This document shows, piece after piece, positions 25,102-37,233 of a stretch of DNA of 64,000 nt; position 1 is the first letter of the stretch, and each line of letters starts with the position of its first letter. The DNA is from Meandrina meandrites (lineage: Eukaryota > Cnidaria > Anthozoa > Scleractinia > Meandrinidae), in the NCBI GenBank assembly GCA_963693305.1, contig OY855913.1, positions 10,630,701 to 10,694,700 on the forward strand, read 5' to 3'. Below the pieces are notes generated by a model. That model was not told the DNA's origin. It saw only the letters and a list, made by a program, of their open reading frames with translations, and searched no databases. The position numbers were made by a program, and so were the translations under genes.

Positions 25102-26130
25102 GGGGCCCGTTTCTCGAAGGTCCCGAAAAGTTTTCGCACCCGGAAAGCCATAGCAAAATCGCAAACCTTATGATTGCAGAGCTGGTTAAGGTGGCCGAAC
25201 ACAGTTTTTGCGCGCGCTCTGCAGTCTTCATTGCTGATGCGAGGCAGCGCGCGCACAATGATTACGAAGATGAAACATGGCGCCGATAAAGCGAAGATTT
25301 ATTTGTTCTATGCCGTTCCTGCATGTGATATTATTATTCTTAAAATGACACAATGTGTTATATGTTTTAGTCTTTTGTTTGTATGGAATGTCAGAAAAAG
25401 TTAACAAACAAAAAGTCCAGTGATTTTGCTGGTTTTTGTCGTTATCGTAAGAACCCACTTAAATGCAGCGCATGCGTAGTAGGTCAAAAAAATGTGATTG
25501 AATCAGTTTAGCAGCTTTCTTGGAAATGCGCACATTTCTCGAGAACCACTCATTAGAATTTCATAAAATTTGGCAGGAAAATACTAAAGGAAACAAGAAA
25601 GTGAATTATTTAAAAAAAATTTAAATTTAACAGAGAAAATTGTAAATAATTCAGTGAACCTTAAACAGAGGATAGCTGAAAACCTCTCTGTTAAAATATT
25701 ATTAGAATAGTGTTAACATGCGAGCAATGTTACAAGTTTGTTACATGCAAGGGATGGAGAAAATCTAATGACTAAATTTTCTGCAAATATATAAAACCCG
25801 ATTTTTATGGCGTGTTTATATTCAGTCATGTTACCATGGCAACAAAACACACGTCAACTAAAATATCAAAATACAGAAGTCTATCTTTTTATCTTATGTT
25901 ATGCTAATTTTGGAGACCCAGGAATCAACGGTTTTGGAAAAACTGAAAATGCAACACAGGTATCGAAAACTGTGTTCAGCCACCTTAATTGCATGATATT
26001 TTTAATGTGAACAGAGGTTCCCTCCATACAAAGTTTCAGGCCTATGCACTTCTCTGTTTTTAAGATACAGATAACTAAAAATTGCTTTGCGGGCCCGAAA
26101 AGTTTCCGGGGCTTTCGAGAAACGGGCCCC
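25102..26130. mobile_element. 1.03-kb TIR transposon (GGGGCCCGTTTCTCGA ends)
   Basis: The 16-bp ends are perfect inverted repeats, followed by related GAAAAGTTT blocks on both sides. The duplicated Rab promoter copy at about 61793 lacks the element and keeps an uninterrupted GAGACCTGGGTCGTGG, which serves as an empty site. No transposase reading was recognised inside. Confidence 0.9.
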
Positions 26131-27180
26131 TGGGCCGAGGAATCACAGGCCATCCAATCCGAATAGGAGCAAAATATCGGGAAAAAATACAACAATTTTT
26201 TTTTGCAACTCGACATTTATCATTTACCGAAACAAGGCTAGCATCAGGTTAGACAAAAGCCAGAGAAAAAATGCAAAGTTCTGGGGCAGAAAAATTTTAA
26301 ATTTCTTGTCGAAGTCACAGGATTATTTTATTTAGTTCGGGATAATCCGGAGAGGACTGAATGATCCAAGATCACTCGCCGGTCGCCAGATCATTGTGAA
26401 CCAAAGGAGCCGATGAATCCACTCCGGGCAAGGATTCCTCGGCTTCGGCTTTGGTGCACTATGATCCGAGTGATTTTGGATCATAGATTATGTCATTCCA
26501 ATGGAACGCACCCATTTCATTATGTATTCATTTTGTCGACAAACTTAAATACAAAATCATTCTCATAAAATGATCTGAAGGATAGAGGGCCTTTTTGTAC
26601 GAGGGTCAAACAAAACTATAAGAAGAACTGGTAGCACTGACCGAGCTCAGCCTTGAATTGTCGGGATCGAGGGGGAGTTTTAGTTCTGTTAGACTTTTAT
26701 TTTGCAGCAAGAAAATTTTCCGGCCGGAAAAATCGTCAAACTATGGACGCTATCATTTACAGGTAAGTAAATGGACAGCAACTAGCTGTTTCTCGGTGTC
26801 TGGAACCCGTGAAAAAGCACTCGCCCTCGTTTTTGACATATTACACCAACAAATGCTGATTGGCACTTTAGAAATTGCTTGTGACAAAATTGTCTTATTT
26901 GGGTTAAACCTTGACAGTTGTCAGTTTAGAATAATAATGATTAAGACGAATCCGTCAGGACTTTCAAGTAGTATTGAACAAAATTATTTACACCTTATTG
27001 CAAGCTTCTGGTTACTGCTTCAAATATCTTATCAAAAGAAATCTGTTCTACCAACACCGAACATCATGGAAAACAAATTTCGAAGTTCCACTGAATTCCA
27101 CTGAATCGCTTAAAGACGATTTTACAAAATGGCTGCACGTGACATTTTGCCTATGAGCTTGTGAACTTTGAAATTCATTT
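26131..27180. other. Intergenic, no recognised gene
   Basis: It includes an inverted pair around ATGATCC at about 26.36 and 26.47 kb. A 148-codon + strand open reading at 26658-27104 has no features I recognise (no motif, no splice-supported neighbours). I treat it as probably noncoding. Confidence 0.4.
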
Positions 27181-27189
27181 TCTTTTCCT

Positions 27190-28860
27190 TTTTTTTGTTA
27201 AAAAAAAAACAACATTTTATTCACTTTCACACTACAAAACTTACAAGATACTTCTTACTCACAATACATCACTTAGATACAATACATTACTTACATCAAG
27301 TTGAAATACATCGCTTTTAGACACGTCATAATTAATTACTATGCCTAGAAAAACAACACTTATTTATAATTCGTTACTTAATTACACTACAATGCTAATT
27401 ACTTACACTACAACCCTACATGGCCCTAATATCTTGCAATACAAGTTGGTTACAATTCCCATCTAGAGCACACTGCATTACTTACTTACTACATACATCA
27501 CCTACAAAGTTACAAAATAAGAAGACTGACATTATAGCGCTACCGAAACTGTGATACATACTTAACTCTACAAAAAATCTTTCCACTTTACATTAAATTG
27601 AGTTAATTTATTTTCACGTATGTATTTTTCGAGCACTATTTTGTCCTCACTGAGACGACAAAATCTGCAAATTGATATTTTTTGTTATTTTTAGCGTAGA
27701 TGAACAGGAAAAACTTGCCTACAAGAATAAGGTGATTGATTGTTTGAAGATGAGCCTTTTAAGACGTCGTATAATATTTCGTATTCTGTCTAGGCTGTCA
27801 CACTATGCTCTTTTCACTGTAAGCGGTACCACTCAGTAAATATTATTCCAGAAAGATACAGCTGATGAACAGCGAACAAATAAGTGAGAGATAGATTGCT
27901 CTGTATCAGGGCAAAATGGACACGTGGGTGAATCGATTATTTTCATTTTGTAGAGGAGACTGTTGGTACTAACGATATTATGTATTAATTAGAATTGAAA
28001 CACCGATAATTTTACTTCCTTTGTTACAGCAAAGGGAAGTGAAAACACTTTGCGGCGTTGCGATGGATCAAAACCACACTTGACGAGCCTTTTGTCTACC
28101 GTAGATGGAAGGAGATTTTTTCGATATGACTTTACACGTTAGGCGTTCTATAGTTGGCGTAGAGGGGGAGAGTTTTTCGGTTTGTGATTTTAAAAGTTCT
28201 TTTCAAGAACTTGGTATTGCAGATAAAAGCCCGTAATATTGTAGAAAGTTGCAGTTTATGTTCATCTACGAGACTGGATACAATTTAATACAGCTTAGGT
28301 GCCAATTTTGGAAGAACACTGACTTTTTGCCTATTTTAATAAAGTGATTATTCCATATAATTTGATTTAAAACGTCGCGCTTTTCGTCTTACGTACGTTA
28401 TTGGCTAACTCTTGCCAGTAAGTTATTACATCGTTGTAAAATTTTGGAAGAGATTTATCTAAATTTATGTGCTTGGCATCGTAGTACGTTGCACTCAAAG
28501 ATTAGTGTGCCCCCTACAGTTAATTAATAGCAGTGAAGTTGGTATGGCCTTCCATGGTGCGTCATCTGTAGAACATAAGCGCTTTACCCAACATAACTTT
28601 AAAGCTTTATTGAATACCGTAAAGTCAGTCATATTCAGAGCTCCTTCTTCTTTACATTTTATAATCGCAGATTTTTTTTTATTTTAGGCTGCTTATATTT
28701 CCAAATGAACTTGAAAAGTTTGTTGACCTCTTCCATAAAGTCATTTGGAGTGTCAAGCACGCTGCAAACAAACGTGAGTTTCGACAGTGCAAGTGTTTTG
28801 ACTATATTAATTTTGCCATTTTCATTTCCATTTTCATTTTCTGGCAAGACCTGAAATGTC
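27190..28860 (-). mobile_element. Degenerate LINE, minus strand
   Basis: The minus strand at 28659-28847 reads GKINIVKTLALSKLTFVCSV, LDTPNDFMEEVNKLFKFIWK, the block that follows the RT palm and thumb in L1/Tx1-type LINEs. A degraded C..C zinc-like block (CPFC) follows near 27.9 kb. A T-run and A-run at 27.19-27.21 kb mark the 3' end, and the 3' part is a low-complexity ACTTACAC-rich stretch. It is 5'-truncated and inactive, related to the LINE at 10.7 kb. Confidence 0.75.
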
Positions 28861-29554
28861 TCTTCCAGCCAAATTAAATCAGCGATTTCACCTGACTTTT
28901 CTTCAAAATGTCAATTTTCCATGACTAAAAATAAAATTCCCAGACTTTTCCCTGACCTTGAAGAATTTTATTTTCCCTGACCATTTCCTGACGGTGACCT
29001 GTGGCAGCCCAGGTGGAAGCACTGAAGGGTTGGTACTGCATGGTCTCAGCAGTATTGTAAGAGGTCTTGGTGAATATTTTCACAACCACCAGAAGTGGAC
29101 GAAAGTCAAAAATATATATATATGGGATAGACACCGTTCATCGCCCTAATACAAGGGAGACACTGGGTGTTTCCAAGAATTTACAAGTATTGCAAAAAAA
29201 AAAGCCAGTGGGGTATTTAATTCTCTTGACAACAGACATGTATAATATGTATATGTTGCTTTGACACAACGTTTGCTTAACCGTAGGCTGGATTAACTTT
29301 TCTACCACTTTGGATACAAAATTGCATGAGGTAAAAGCATAAAATAAATGTTTACTAGTAGAGATGGTGGAATATCGAGACCCTGGGCAAGCAAAACTGA
29401 TAGAAACGCTAGGCAAAATCTAAAAGCAAGGATCAGAAAATTGAAACTTATATTACAAGCTTCGACATCAATTGCCGATCAATAAAAAGCCACTAGTTTA
29501 TGATACGTCTGATTGGTTCCAGTAAAATATCCCGGTGGATCTTGAAATAATCCC

Positions 29555-31700
29555 CCATAGCTGCCATTTGTCGTTAACAGCTTTTATTAGTCTTTCCGTT
29601 TACTTTGATAACTTGAGCTGTCCTCAACCATTGTTTTCTTGGTGTTGTTAGAATAGCAAGGACTTTTATTTGTCGAATTGTAGTTGCTGCAGTTAAAAGA
29701 GACAGTTCATCCCATGCATGATTTAAGTAACTTTTCCTAACTGTAACTACTTATAAAGTAAACTTTCTTAAAAATTTATTTTTAATAATAAGTAGGTTGG
29801 TCATGTACCTGAATAAACTGGCAAACTTTGTTTTCCGTTACAAAACAATGAATCATTTTAATTAACGTTTACTTAATTATAATATTTAATCAGCCTTATA
29901 ATATTATAGTTAACTTGCCATATGTTTCTACTCAAGGAAAAAAAAGATCGCGTTCGCCTTGGCTTCGGCCCATTTTGTCCACCCACAGCAGTGATTGGTA
30001 CCAAAACGTACAGTTTTTAAGTTATCTATAGGTTACCGAGCTCAAAGTTCCAGTTCGAGTGGCTACCTACTACGTTTTTATTTAGAATTCCAAGGGCGGA
30101 TTTCAGTATCAAAGACGCCACTGGCTCGATTTAAAGCTTGTGGTTATTCCTGCAGAATGTACTAATTGGCCAATCACAGCTCATAGTGTGGACGCGATGT
30201 GTATACGACTGTCAGTTAGTTGCCTGATTTGGTCGGATAAGATCTAACAAATAAAGTGGTAGCCTGTGTACAGCCCCCCCCCCCCCCCCCCCCCCTCCCC
30301 TCAAGAAAAATCGGGAAAAAACTCTGGACAGCTGTTTTGACCTCACTGTCAGGTCGAAGCAGCTGTCCAGATTCTACATTTTTGACTTTCAGTTTGGACT
30401 CTATCATGTCGTTGTCGCGATAAGTTTTTTCATTTATACGTAGTGTCAGCCTTGCAGTTACTGTCTTTGTATTTTGATTTTTGGCTGATTAGAGCTGTCG
30501 CCAGCTCCTACGTACACCAGCAGCATTTTGTTTCGCGGACGTCCATTGCTTTCAGTTATCACTTTCGGTGCTACGGCAACCTTTTTGGTTATCTACCATC
30601 TCATATCCAACGCACACTCATGGAATAATTGTTAATTATTTGCCTGGTAGCATCTTGATCTCCGTCCAGACAATAGCTTGGCTACAATTAGGAATTTTAC
30701 ACTTGGCACCCCTGTTGATTAATAATTCAAATTTCCTTTTTCTTCTTTAATTGAACGATGTAAATATTTTCTTGATCCAAATAAGAGCCAGTATTTAAAT
30801 TCAGAAATGAAAGTTATTCATAGTGAGACGCTGAGACAGATGAATTATTATTTTTGGAGCTCAAAGCCTTGCAGATACTAGTTCAGAATTGCAAAATAAG
30901 GCAAGTATTTTATTTTACCTTTAGGCTGTTTCTTATCATTGCTGGTGATCGCTGGGGCTCTGAGATTTTAATCTTTGCCTTCAAGTATAACAACTCTCTC
31001 CAAAAGTATTTGTCGTTAAGAAAAAGCGAACGTATGTAAGGCACTCTATAACGTTCAGTCGGCGGTTTCGGGAATCATGCCGAATTTCGTTTGTTCGTAC
31101 GTACACAAGACGGTTCTCGTGAACATTGCGAGACAACAGTGGTACTGGTTAGAATTGTTTCATGACAGTTTTAGCTTTATTTGGAAAAATTTATCTTGGA
31201 AATTATTAATTCACGGTATTGTAGAATACTGATGCAACTGCGTACAATCAATATACTATGGTCTTCTTAGAAATTTTATTGTGTAGTATGCATGCCTATA
31301 ATATTCTTAATGATTACACTCCTGCATTAGTTTTTCACACATCTGATATAAGTATCACAACTGTTCCGTGAGTTTTGTAAGTCACAAATTAAAACAACTT
31401 CAGTTATGAAAACAGTTGCTGTGGCTGAGAAGGCAAACTTGAATTCCAAATGTTTAAAAACAAACCCATGAAAATTGACAAATTGTAGCTGTTGGAAATC
31501 CCTTGCAGCTGATCTGTGTCTAATTGAATTCCTCGACAGAATGAGCACATTCTAGTATAGTCAGCACTAGAATCAATTTCCCAGCGGTTGGTTTCCTAAT
31601 AAAGTCTTTCTTTACTGCTGCCAAAACAACCTTATTAAAATTAACTATTATTTTAGACGAGACTCATAACTCATTGACCCATAAAAAATTTTAATCTCCT
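29555..31700. repeat. Upstream block of copy A, duplicated at 39.9-42.8 kb
   Basis: Long stretches are nearly the same in 29.56-31.7 kb and 39.9-42.76 kb: GCTGCCATTTGTCG, GTTACAAAACAATGAATCAT, GATCGCGTTCG, CTGGACAGCTGTTTTGACCT, CTTTCTTTACTGCTGCCAAA. This is an old segmental duplication carrying the upstream DNA of the PAN/EGF gene. Copy 2 has a roughly 0.9-kb insertion at 40.98-41.88 kb. Confidence 0.9.
30324..30370. repeat. 47-bp hairpin conserved in both copies
   Basis: CTGGACAGCTGTTTTGACCT and AGGTCGAAGCAGCTGTCCAG pair around a 7-nt loop. The equivalent hairpin at 40634-40680 is kept with one change. A poly-C run lies just upstream in copy A only. Confidence 0.8.
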
Positions 31701-31974
31701 AATCAACGCATGGGATTTCATTTTAAAAAAGTGACATGTCGCTTAGGTGGAGCCCTAAGCTGTAAAAGTCCCTTTATTCGATGTATTTCGTCGCCTGTAT
31801 TATATTTGAACTGCTTAAAACGTAAGGTTCGTGTTATCATTACTAAAATTCTTGCCAAACAAAACTGCAAGTCAATGGCTTTTCATTTCTCTCTTTTTCA
31901 GAATAAGATCCAGTTTTCATGTGATGAAATTACTTTGACCAGATATCACAAGCACGTTCTACCGACCGGTTCTT

Positions 31975-31992
31975 TTACGCTATTTATAAGAT
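31975..31992 (+). promoter_or_regulatory. Possible TATA box of the PAN/EGF genes
   Basis: TTTACGCTATTTATAAGATA lies about 45 bp before the ATG and is conserved at 43417 and 45342 in the other copies; a diverged form sits near 63945. An alternative is that TTTTTCTTTGGCAG directly before the ATG is an acceptor of a 5' UTR intron. Confidence 0.45.
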
Positions 31993-32029
31993 AAGTTTTG
32001 ATCACCACTCTCTAATTTTTCTTTGGCAG

Positions 32030-32386
32030 ATGGAAAACAGCAAATTCCCTACGTGCTTAGTGATTTCTTCAATATTGGCAACATGTATTTACATCTCAGC
32101 TGCCGCTCAAAGCTTCAGACGAGATGGCGCACAAGGGATAAATTATGCCAATTTTGTGAAAAATCCTTCAAATCGGCTAAATGTCGCTGTTCTGGCTAGT
32201 TTAATGGTCTACAGGCCCGTAGATTGTACTCACAAATGCATTAACAATCAGGACTGTTATTCAGTCAACTTCGCTACAACTTCCTCACTTGACGGAACGC
32301 ATTCGTGTGAGCTGTTGAGCACCGACAAGTTTCACAAATCGGATGACTTAGTTCCCCATGAAAGCTTTGACCATTTTAACATTAAG
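32030..32386 (+). CDS. Copy A exon 1: signal peptide and PAN-like domain
   Basis: 119 codons end at AAG|GTAAAT, phase 0. A longer open reading continues into the intron but loses similarity to copy C, which supports the donor. Confidence 0.85.
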
Positions 32387-34714
32387 GTAAATGTCAAGCT
32401 ATTTCAGTCCTGCAAGAGACCCTCTAGGCTCGATTCCGCCTCTCCCTCGGGCTCATTTCCCAAACAGCGGCAGGTAATCAAGCCTAGAGACTCTTGGACT
32501 CGTCTTGTTTTGGTTTATTGTAGCATTCCTTCTGCTTGCAGAAATTTAATGTAAAAGTTTGTATATAAAGTCACGCACCGATACGTTAATCGAGAATATT
32601 TAGAAGGAAGATTTGTCTTGCACCTGGGGCTTGTCTATTTTCTAGAATTAAAAGTACTCATGCTATAGAGCGTTTTCACTCACGTGAACAGCGGCCATAT
32701 TGGTTCACTAAAACAAAAGAAGATTTTTGCATAAAATAGAGTTTAATTCCCGGAGGAATGACTTGGTACACCAATATGGCCGCCGTTTCTTTGTTTTGGA
32801 ACACCAATATGGCTGCTGTGACGCCATATGAAAACGCTCGATAGCAATCTAAGTTATATGACGACTGTGAAGCATCCTAACGAAAAATATTTTAAGGGCA
32901 ATTACATGCCTATTTTCAGTGACACGAAAATGACGTCATTTACTATATAATCTTGGATTTCAACATTTTTCAAAGATGCCATAACATCTTTAAAATCAAT
33001 TTGAATAAGTCGAAAAAATATAAGAATGCAAAACCTGTATAAACTGATAAACTGAACTTTGGAGTAAATTCTTAAAAAAAAAATCTTACTAAAACAGAAA
33101 AACAAATTTCTGTGAAACACCTTTGAAAACATGCAGGGGCGAAGCAGGATTTTTCAAAGGATGGGTCGCACTATGTCGATCCCAGCATTCCAGGTGTTTT
33201 CCTTAATTTCTAAGAAAATTCACAAAATTAGGTCACTATTGCTTAAATCTTTCGTAAGACAGATTTGTAATCAGTTCTGTAAACGTTTCACTTTTTTGAC
33301 AGACACCTTGCATGAGTAATCCTTGTCAACATGGAGCTGCATTCTGTCGACCAATTTACAACCGAGATGATTACGAGTGTGTTTGTAAAGAGGGTTTTAC
33401 CGGAAAGTACTGTGGAGTCGGTCAGTATACTATTTTCTTTTGCATGTATAATTCACAGCCTGAGTGCTGTATCAAGAGAGAACAACCTAGACAAAATATG
33501 TACATTAAATTAAAAAGTTCGGTTTATTCTAATCGGGACACTAGCTAGACCAAAAAAGCTAAAGGAAGCCAAAATAGACAGCATCGTATAACTGTGGCTA
33601 AGATGTTGTTTTAACAATAATTACAACGAGGTTGCCTATTTACCGAGCAAGGATTTTGAGTTGGATTTCGAGTTGGATCTCGAGTTGGGTCTCGAGTTGG
33701 ACTTTGAGTTGGATGTCGAGTTGGATTTCGAGTTGGACTTTGAGTTGGATCTCGAGTTGGAATTTTTAGTTGGATTTTTGGCCTGGATTGCTAGCGGTTA
33801 GTTCCACTCCAGTTCGCTTGCGGTTAGTTCTACTCCTTTTCAGTGTTTGCTGACTTTGCTTGCGGTTAGCTCCATTACCGTTTGCTTACGGTTAGTTCTA
33901 CTCCCGTTTGCTCGCGGTTAGCTTAGCATCAATTAATAATGGGAGTACGCCCACCCCACCCTTTTCACAGGCTTTCGTGCACTAAATCTACAAGCATTTT
34001 GAGAGCTTTGAATCGTATCGGAATTTCACGTATTCGCCGCCCAAAAACTCTATCAGTATGTATTCTTTATTCTGTCGTTTTATACTTGTGGTCCTTGTGC
34101 AGCAGCTTTTTGCTGGATTTCGCAAAAAAAACGCTTTTATGTATCGGCTTTCGAATGCTCTGAGAACAAGGCAAAATTGATCCTGCTTTTGGAAGTTAAT
34201 TGGAAAAATTAAAATATTATTTGTTATTACAATTTTAGAAAACTGGGTCAAAATGACGCCATCTTCAGTTTGCTTCTCGGCCAGAAATGACACATATGGC
34301 GCCTTTACAATTTCAGCTGCGGGTAATATCCTCACCTTCAAATTGACATACCTGAATGGTCACGTGAACTGTGGTGGAAGTGCAGAATATTTGTCCAGAT
34401 GGGGCTGCAATTGGCCAGGTTACGCACCTTACACAATGGGAGTGTACATCACTGATACCATGAAAAATCGCCTTCTGCCGGCAAATCGCGGTTATAAGCG
34501 AGGAGGAATCAGCTGCAACATAAATGAATATTACAGCCTGCCATGGGTTACAACAGAAGGCGATGAGCTCCGCTTCGATAATTTCTCCGCACCGTTGTCC
34601 GTGTCAAGTGGCCAGGAATACCAAGTATGGTTTATTGAGGATTTGAATGGCTGCAGTGAGTGGGGTAACGGACTCGAGCAAACATGCGCTGAGGTGTACG
34701 GTTTGTATGAGTGA
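32030..34714 (+). CDS. Secreted PAN-EGF protein, copy A (three exons)
   Basis: Exons 32030-32386, 33303-33420 and 34239-34714 join in phase to 316 aa. The protein has a signal peptide (about 1-26, ending ISAAA), a PAN/Apple-like region (VDCTHKCINNQDCYSVNF ... CELL), one complete six-cysteine EGF, and a C-terminal domain (ENWVKMTPSSVCFSARNDTY ... TCAEVYGLYE) with about six cysteines that I do not recognise as a named family. It is probably an extracellular matrix or secreted adhesion protein. Intron 1 holds a MITE (32668-32840). It is one of at least three copies in a local array, and two relics of its last exon lie downstream. Confidence 0.85.
32668..32840. mobile_element. MITE with GAGCGTTTTCA ends
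   Basis: The left end GAGCGTTTTCACTCACGTGA and the right end CATATGAAAACGCTC are inverted. Inside, CCAATATGGC blocks repeat. It lies in intron 1 of copy A and is absent from the matching intron of copy C. Confidence 0.8.
33303..33420 (+). CDS. Copy A exon 2: EGF-like domain
   Basis: It reads TPCMSNPCQHGAAFCRPIYN, RDDYECVCKEGFTGKYCGV with six cysteines in EGF spacing. It runs phase 0 in, phase 1 out (TCG|GTCAGT). Confidence 0.9.
33655..33925. repeat. 12-bp GAGTTGGATTTC array plus ~26-bp minisatellite
   Basis: About ten units of GAGTTGGAT(T/C)T(C/T) are followed by repeats of a GCTTGCGGTTAGTTCCACTC type unit. The latter also occurs at 42.88-43.02, 44.81-44.95 and 57.04-57.15 kb. Confidence 0.85.
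34239..34714 (+). CDS. Copy A exon 3: C-terminal domain
   Basis: It follows AATTTTAG, phase 1 in, and stops at TGA after GLYE. It is rich in aromatic residues and Gly/Asn (NCGGSAEYLSRWGCNWPGYA, GISCNINEYYSLPW), with an even spread of Cys suggesting a disulfide-bonded extracellular fold. Confidence 0.85.
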
Positions 34715-35130
34715 TCACCAGTCGAGCCCAGCTATAACTGAAAACGTTGTCCATACCTCAACTCTGTTATTGTATATAAATACAGGAATTAGCATTCATT
34801 ATATTGTAGTTAAATAGTGCCGTGAGTGACATCAAACTTTTCGTGATATTTCATAGTCGGTTTTGTGCACTTGCATTTCATGCTGTCAATTACATTATAA
34901 GACAGTTTAGTGTGTAGTTAATCGCTGTATATGTTAACAAGTTGTGCTGTATTTTCAGATAACAGCCACTCACTTAACCGAAATGAGTCTAGTAGTTGTA
35001 ACATGTGGATCGTGTCTTCAACATAGCTAGCAAATTTGCGTACTTAAGATGCTGTTATAATTAGCTTGTTGAGATAACTAGCTAAATGATTTGTAGGCAT
35101 GCGCAAGCGGAAACAATTGACCTATTTGGA

Positions 35131-35776
35131 TTACCAGGTTCGTGTATCTTGGGTAGTTGATAAAACTCCGAAGTACGTGCATGTTCCACAATAAGGGTTT
35201 TGGCTGATCGAGAGAGTTCCTTGGGTACTGTAGCTCGTTGGACAAAAGAGCGGCGGATTATGTATTCTGATGTTCTTGCGTTGCGTCTTCAAGAATTCGT
35301 TTGTAAAAATTACCTTCCGACAGTTGTCTGTAGGCCTCAGCCAGGTAAAGATCTTTCTTCCAGACCACAAATGCTCGTCCTTTGTCAGCCGCTCTGAATA
35401 CATCTGAGTCGCCGTAGGGCCTCTTGTTCTCCGATGGTGAGATTGTACTGTGTCGCCTTACTGTTGAAATGAAGCTGGTTCACTTCTCTATGGCATTTGT
35501 CAATATAATGATCTAGGGCTGAGAATTTACGCGGTAGAGGCGTCCACTTGCTCCGTTTGGGTTTCAATGATCCAAAAATATCTTCGTTGTGCGTACTCGG
35601 GAGGACAGTAGCGAAAGCAAAACCACCACTTCGATTGGAAGATAATTCATCATCAGGGGTAGTCTTTTCCGGACGGTTTGCTTCAATGCCTTGGGTATTC
35701 GGGGCATAATAAACTGATTGATCTGTGGCCAAACGTGAGAACGTATCCTCCTTAACTGCGCATAACTGTTCATCAT
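35131..35776 (-). mobile_element. Penelope-like retroelement fragment
   Basis: The minus strand reads KFSALDHYIDKCHREVNQL, YNLTIGEQEALRRLR and, after a frameshift near 35.4 kb, ADKGRAFVVWKKDLYLAEAY, RQLSEGNFYKRILED. LT.EE..AL..L followed by ADKG.A.VVW is the start of the RT region in Penelope-like and related elements. The copy is frameshifted and has a stop at about 35.26 kb. It is the 5' RT part only. Confidence 0.65.
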
Positions 35777-36235
35777 GATAACCGCCTGTTAAGTCTATGA
35801 ATCAAATGAATGAAATGATTCCCACAGTGTGTGGATCATTTCATCATTAATCCGCAGTTCATATATGTCTTTCATACATATATTCATTACGTCTATAATG
35901 AATCAAGTTTGTTAACCGCGACAATGTTTAAAGAAAAACAGTTGAAACAAAGAGAAGACGCGAAGAAATGCAAGACCTTCGATTTGCACCGAATGGTTTT
36001 AACCAAGACTTACAAAAAGCCTTACGCGCGCGGTTTGTTCTACCCGCGAGTTTCAAAACTCTTTTGAATTTGCATGTTTTTTCCACATATGTGAGCAACG
36101 TCATTTCACTTTTTGGGATGTACTGCCGAAACGTTTTTCATTGGACTTTCCAGCGTTGAACTTTGTAGTTTTCCATGTGTTCATTTCAATTAATGCTGCC
36201 CAGGACACTAACTTGTAAATGAACATTACCACTTA

Positions 36236-36400
36236 GTTATTACCTTGGGTTACAACCGAAGGTGACAAACTACGCTTCGATAATTTATCCTCTTCGTTGT
36301 CCGTGTCAAATGCGGGTCAGGAAGACCAAGTTTGGTATATCGAGGACCTGAGCAAGAATGCGTCGAGGTGTATGGTTTGTACGAGCGACTACCCTTGGAC
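36236..36400 (+). pseudogene. Relic of PAN-EGF last exon, 1
   Basis: It matches 34541-34711 (CCTTGGGTTACAACCGAAGG, CGCTTCGATAATTT, CGTTGTCCGTGTCAA, GAGGTGTATGGTTTGTACGA). An internal deletion removes the part equivalent to GCTGCAGTGAGTGGGG. No upstream exons were recognised. Confidence 0.85.
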
Positions 36401-36829
36401 TACCACAGTGCCTGATGGTCCAAGCTGTAAAACCCCGGCTCATCGATACCTTATGAAGTCTGTTATATAAGTATCGGTCATACTTTGGGAAAATACCACG
36501 AGCCGGTTCGTGTTGTTTTGGATGTTATGCCAAATCAATCACCAGATCTGATTTCATACAAATAGAAACTCGGCGTGTTTTGACTATTTCCGGGAAATTC
36601 GCGAATCTGTTTGGCTCTCATCATTTTTTATTCGCTGTTAATACTGGTTTCAAACTATGGGCATGTATAAGCACAAGGATAATATTGCACAAGCATAAGC
36701 ACAAGCATACGCACCGAGCATCATGAGGCATAAGCATAAGGGCATAAGAATAACGAACAAACTCATTCTTCTCAGTATGCTGTGCTCACTACGAATATTA
36801 TATTAAGCATAGGCATAAGTACAAAAAGA

Positions 36830-36965
36830 ATACCAAGTGTGCTATATTGAGGTCTTTTAATTAAACTGAAATATATGGCTGCAATGAATTTGATAACTGA
36901 CCCGAGCAAGAATGCGTTGAGGTGGCCGGTTTGTGCGAGTGATTCCCAGTGGATAGTCCAAGCCG
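36830..36965 (+). pseudogene. Relic of PAN-EGF last exon, 2
   Basis: GAATACCAAGTGTGCTATAT, ATATATGGCTGCAATGAATT and GAGGTGGCCGGTTTGTGCGA match 34616-34720 with frame-breaking changes. Together with the relic at 36.24 kb it shows at least two lost copies of the gene. Confidence 0.75.
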
Positions 36966-37233
36966 GTGAAAACCTCATTCAGATATCTTAAGAATTCTGC
37001 AACAGAATCTTGACATGACACAATTTTCTCTGGTAGATATACAGCTATTACAATATAAAACTAAAAAATAAAACAACTCGCCCTCGTTTTTCAATTACAC
37101 AAAATTGTATAAATTGCATTAAAGAGTACAAGGCAAATATCCTATACCTTATCTTATACCTTGACAAGAAAGTTTGTACCAATTTAATAATTTTACAAGC
37201 AGAATTACTAGATGTGTTAATTTAAACACTTAA

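Noticed and set aside
26658..27104. 148-codon + ORF as a gene
   Set aside because: No recognised domain, no splice-supported neighbours, ordinary composition for AT-rich intergenic DNA.
32387..32554. Extended reading of copy A exon 1 to 174 codons
   Set aside because: The reading past AAG|GTAAAT diverges from copy C and the EGF exon follows in phase from the donor.
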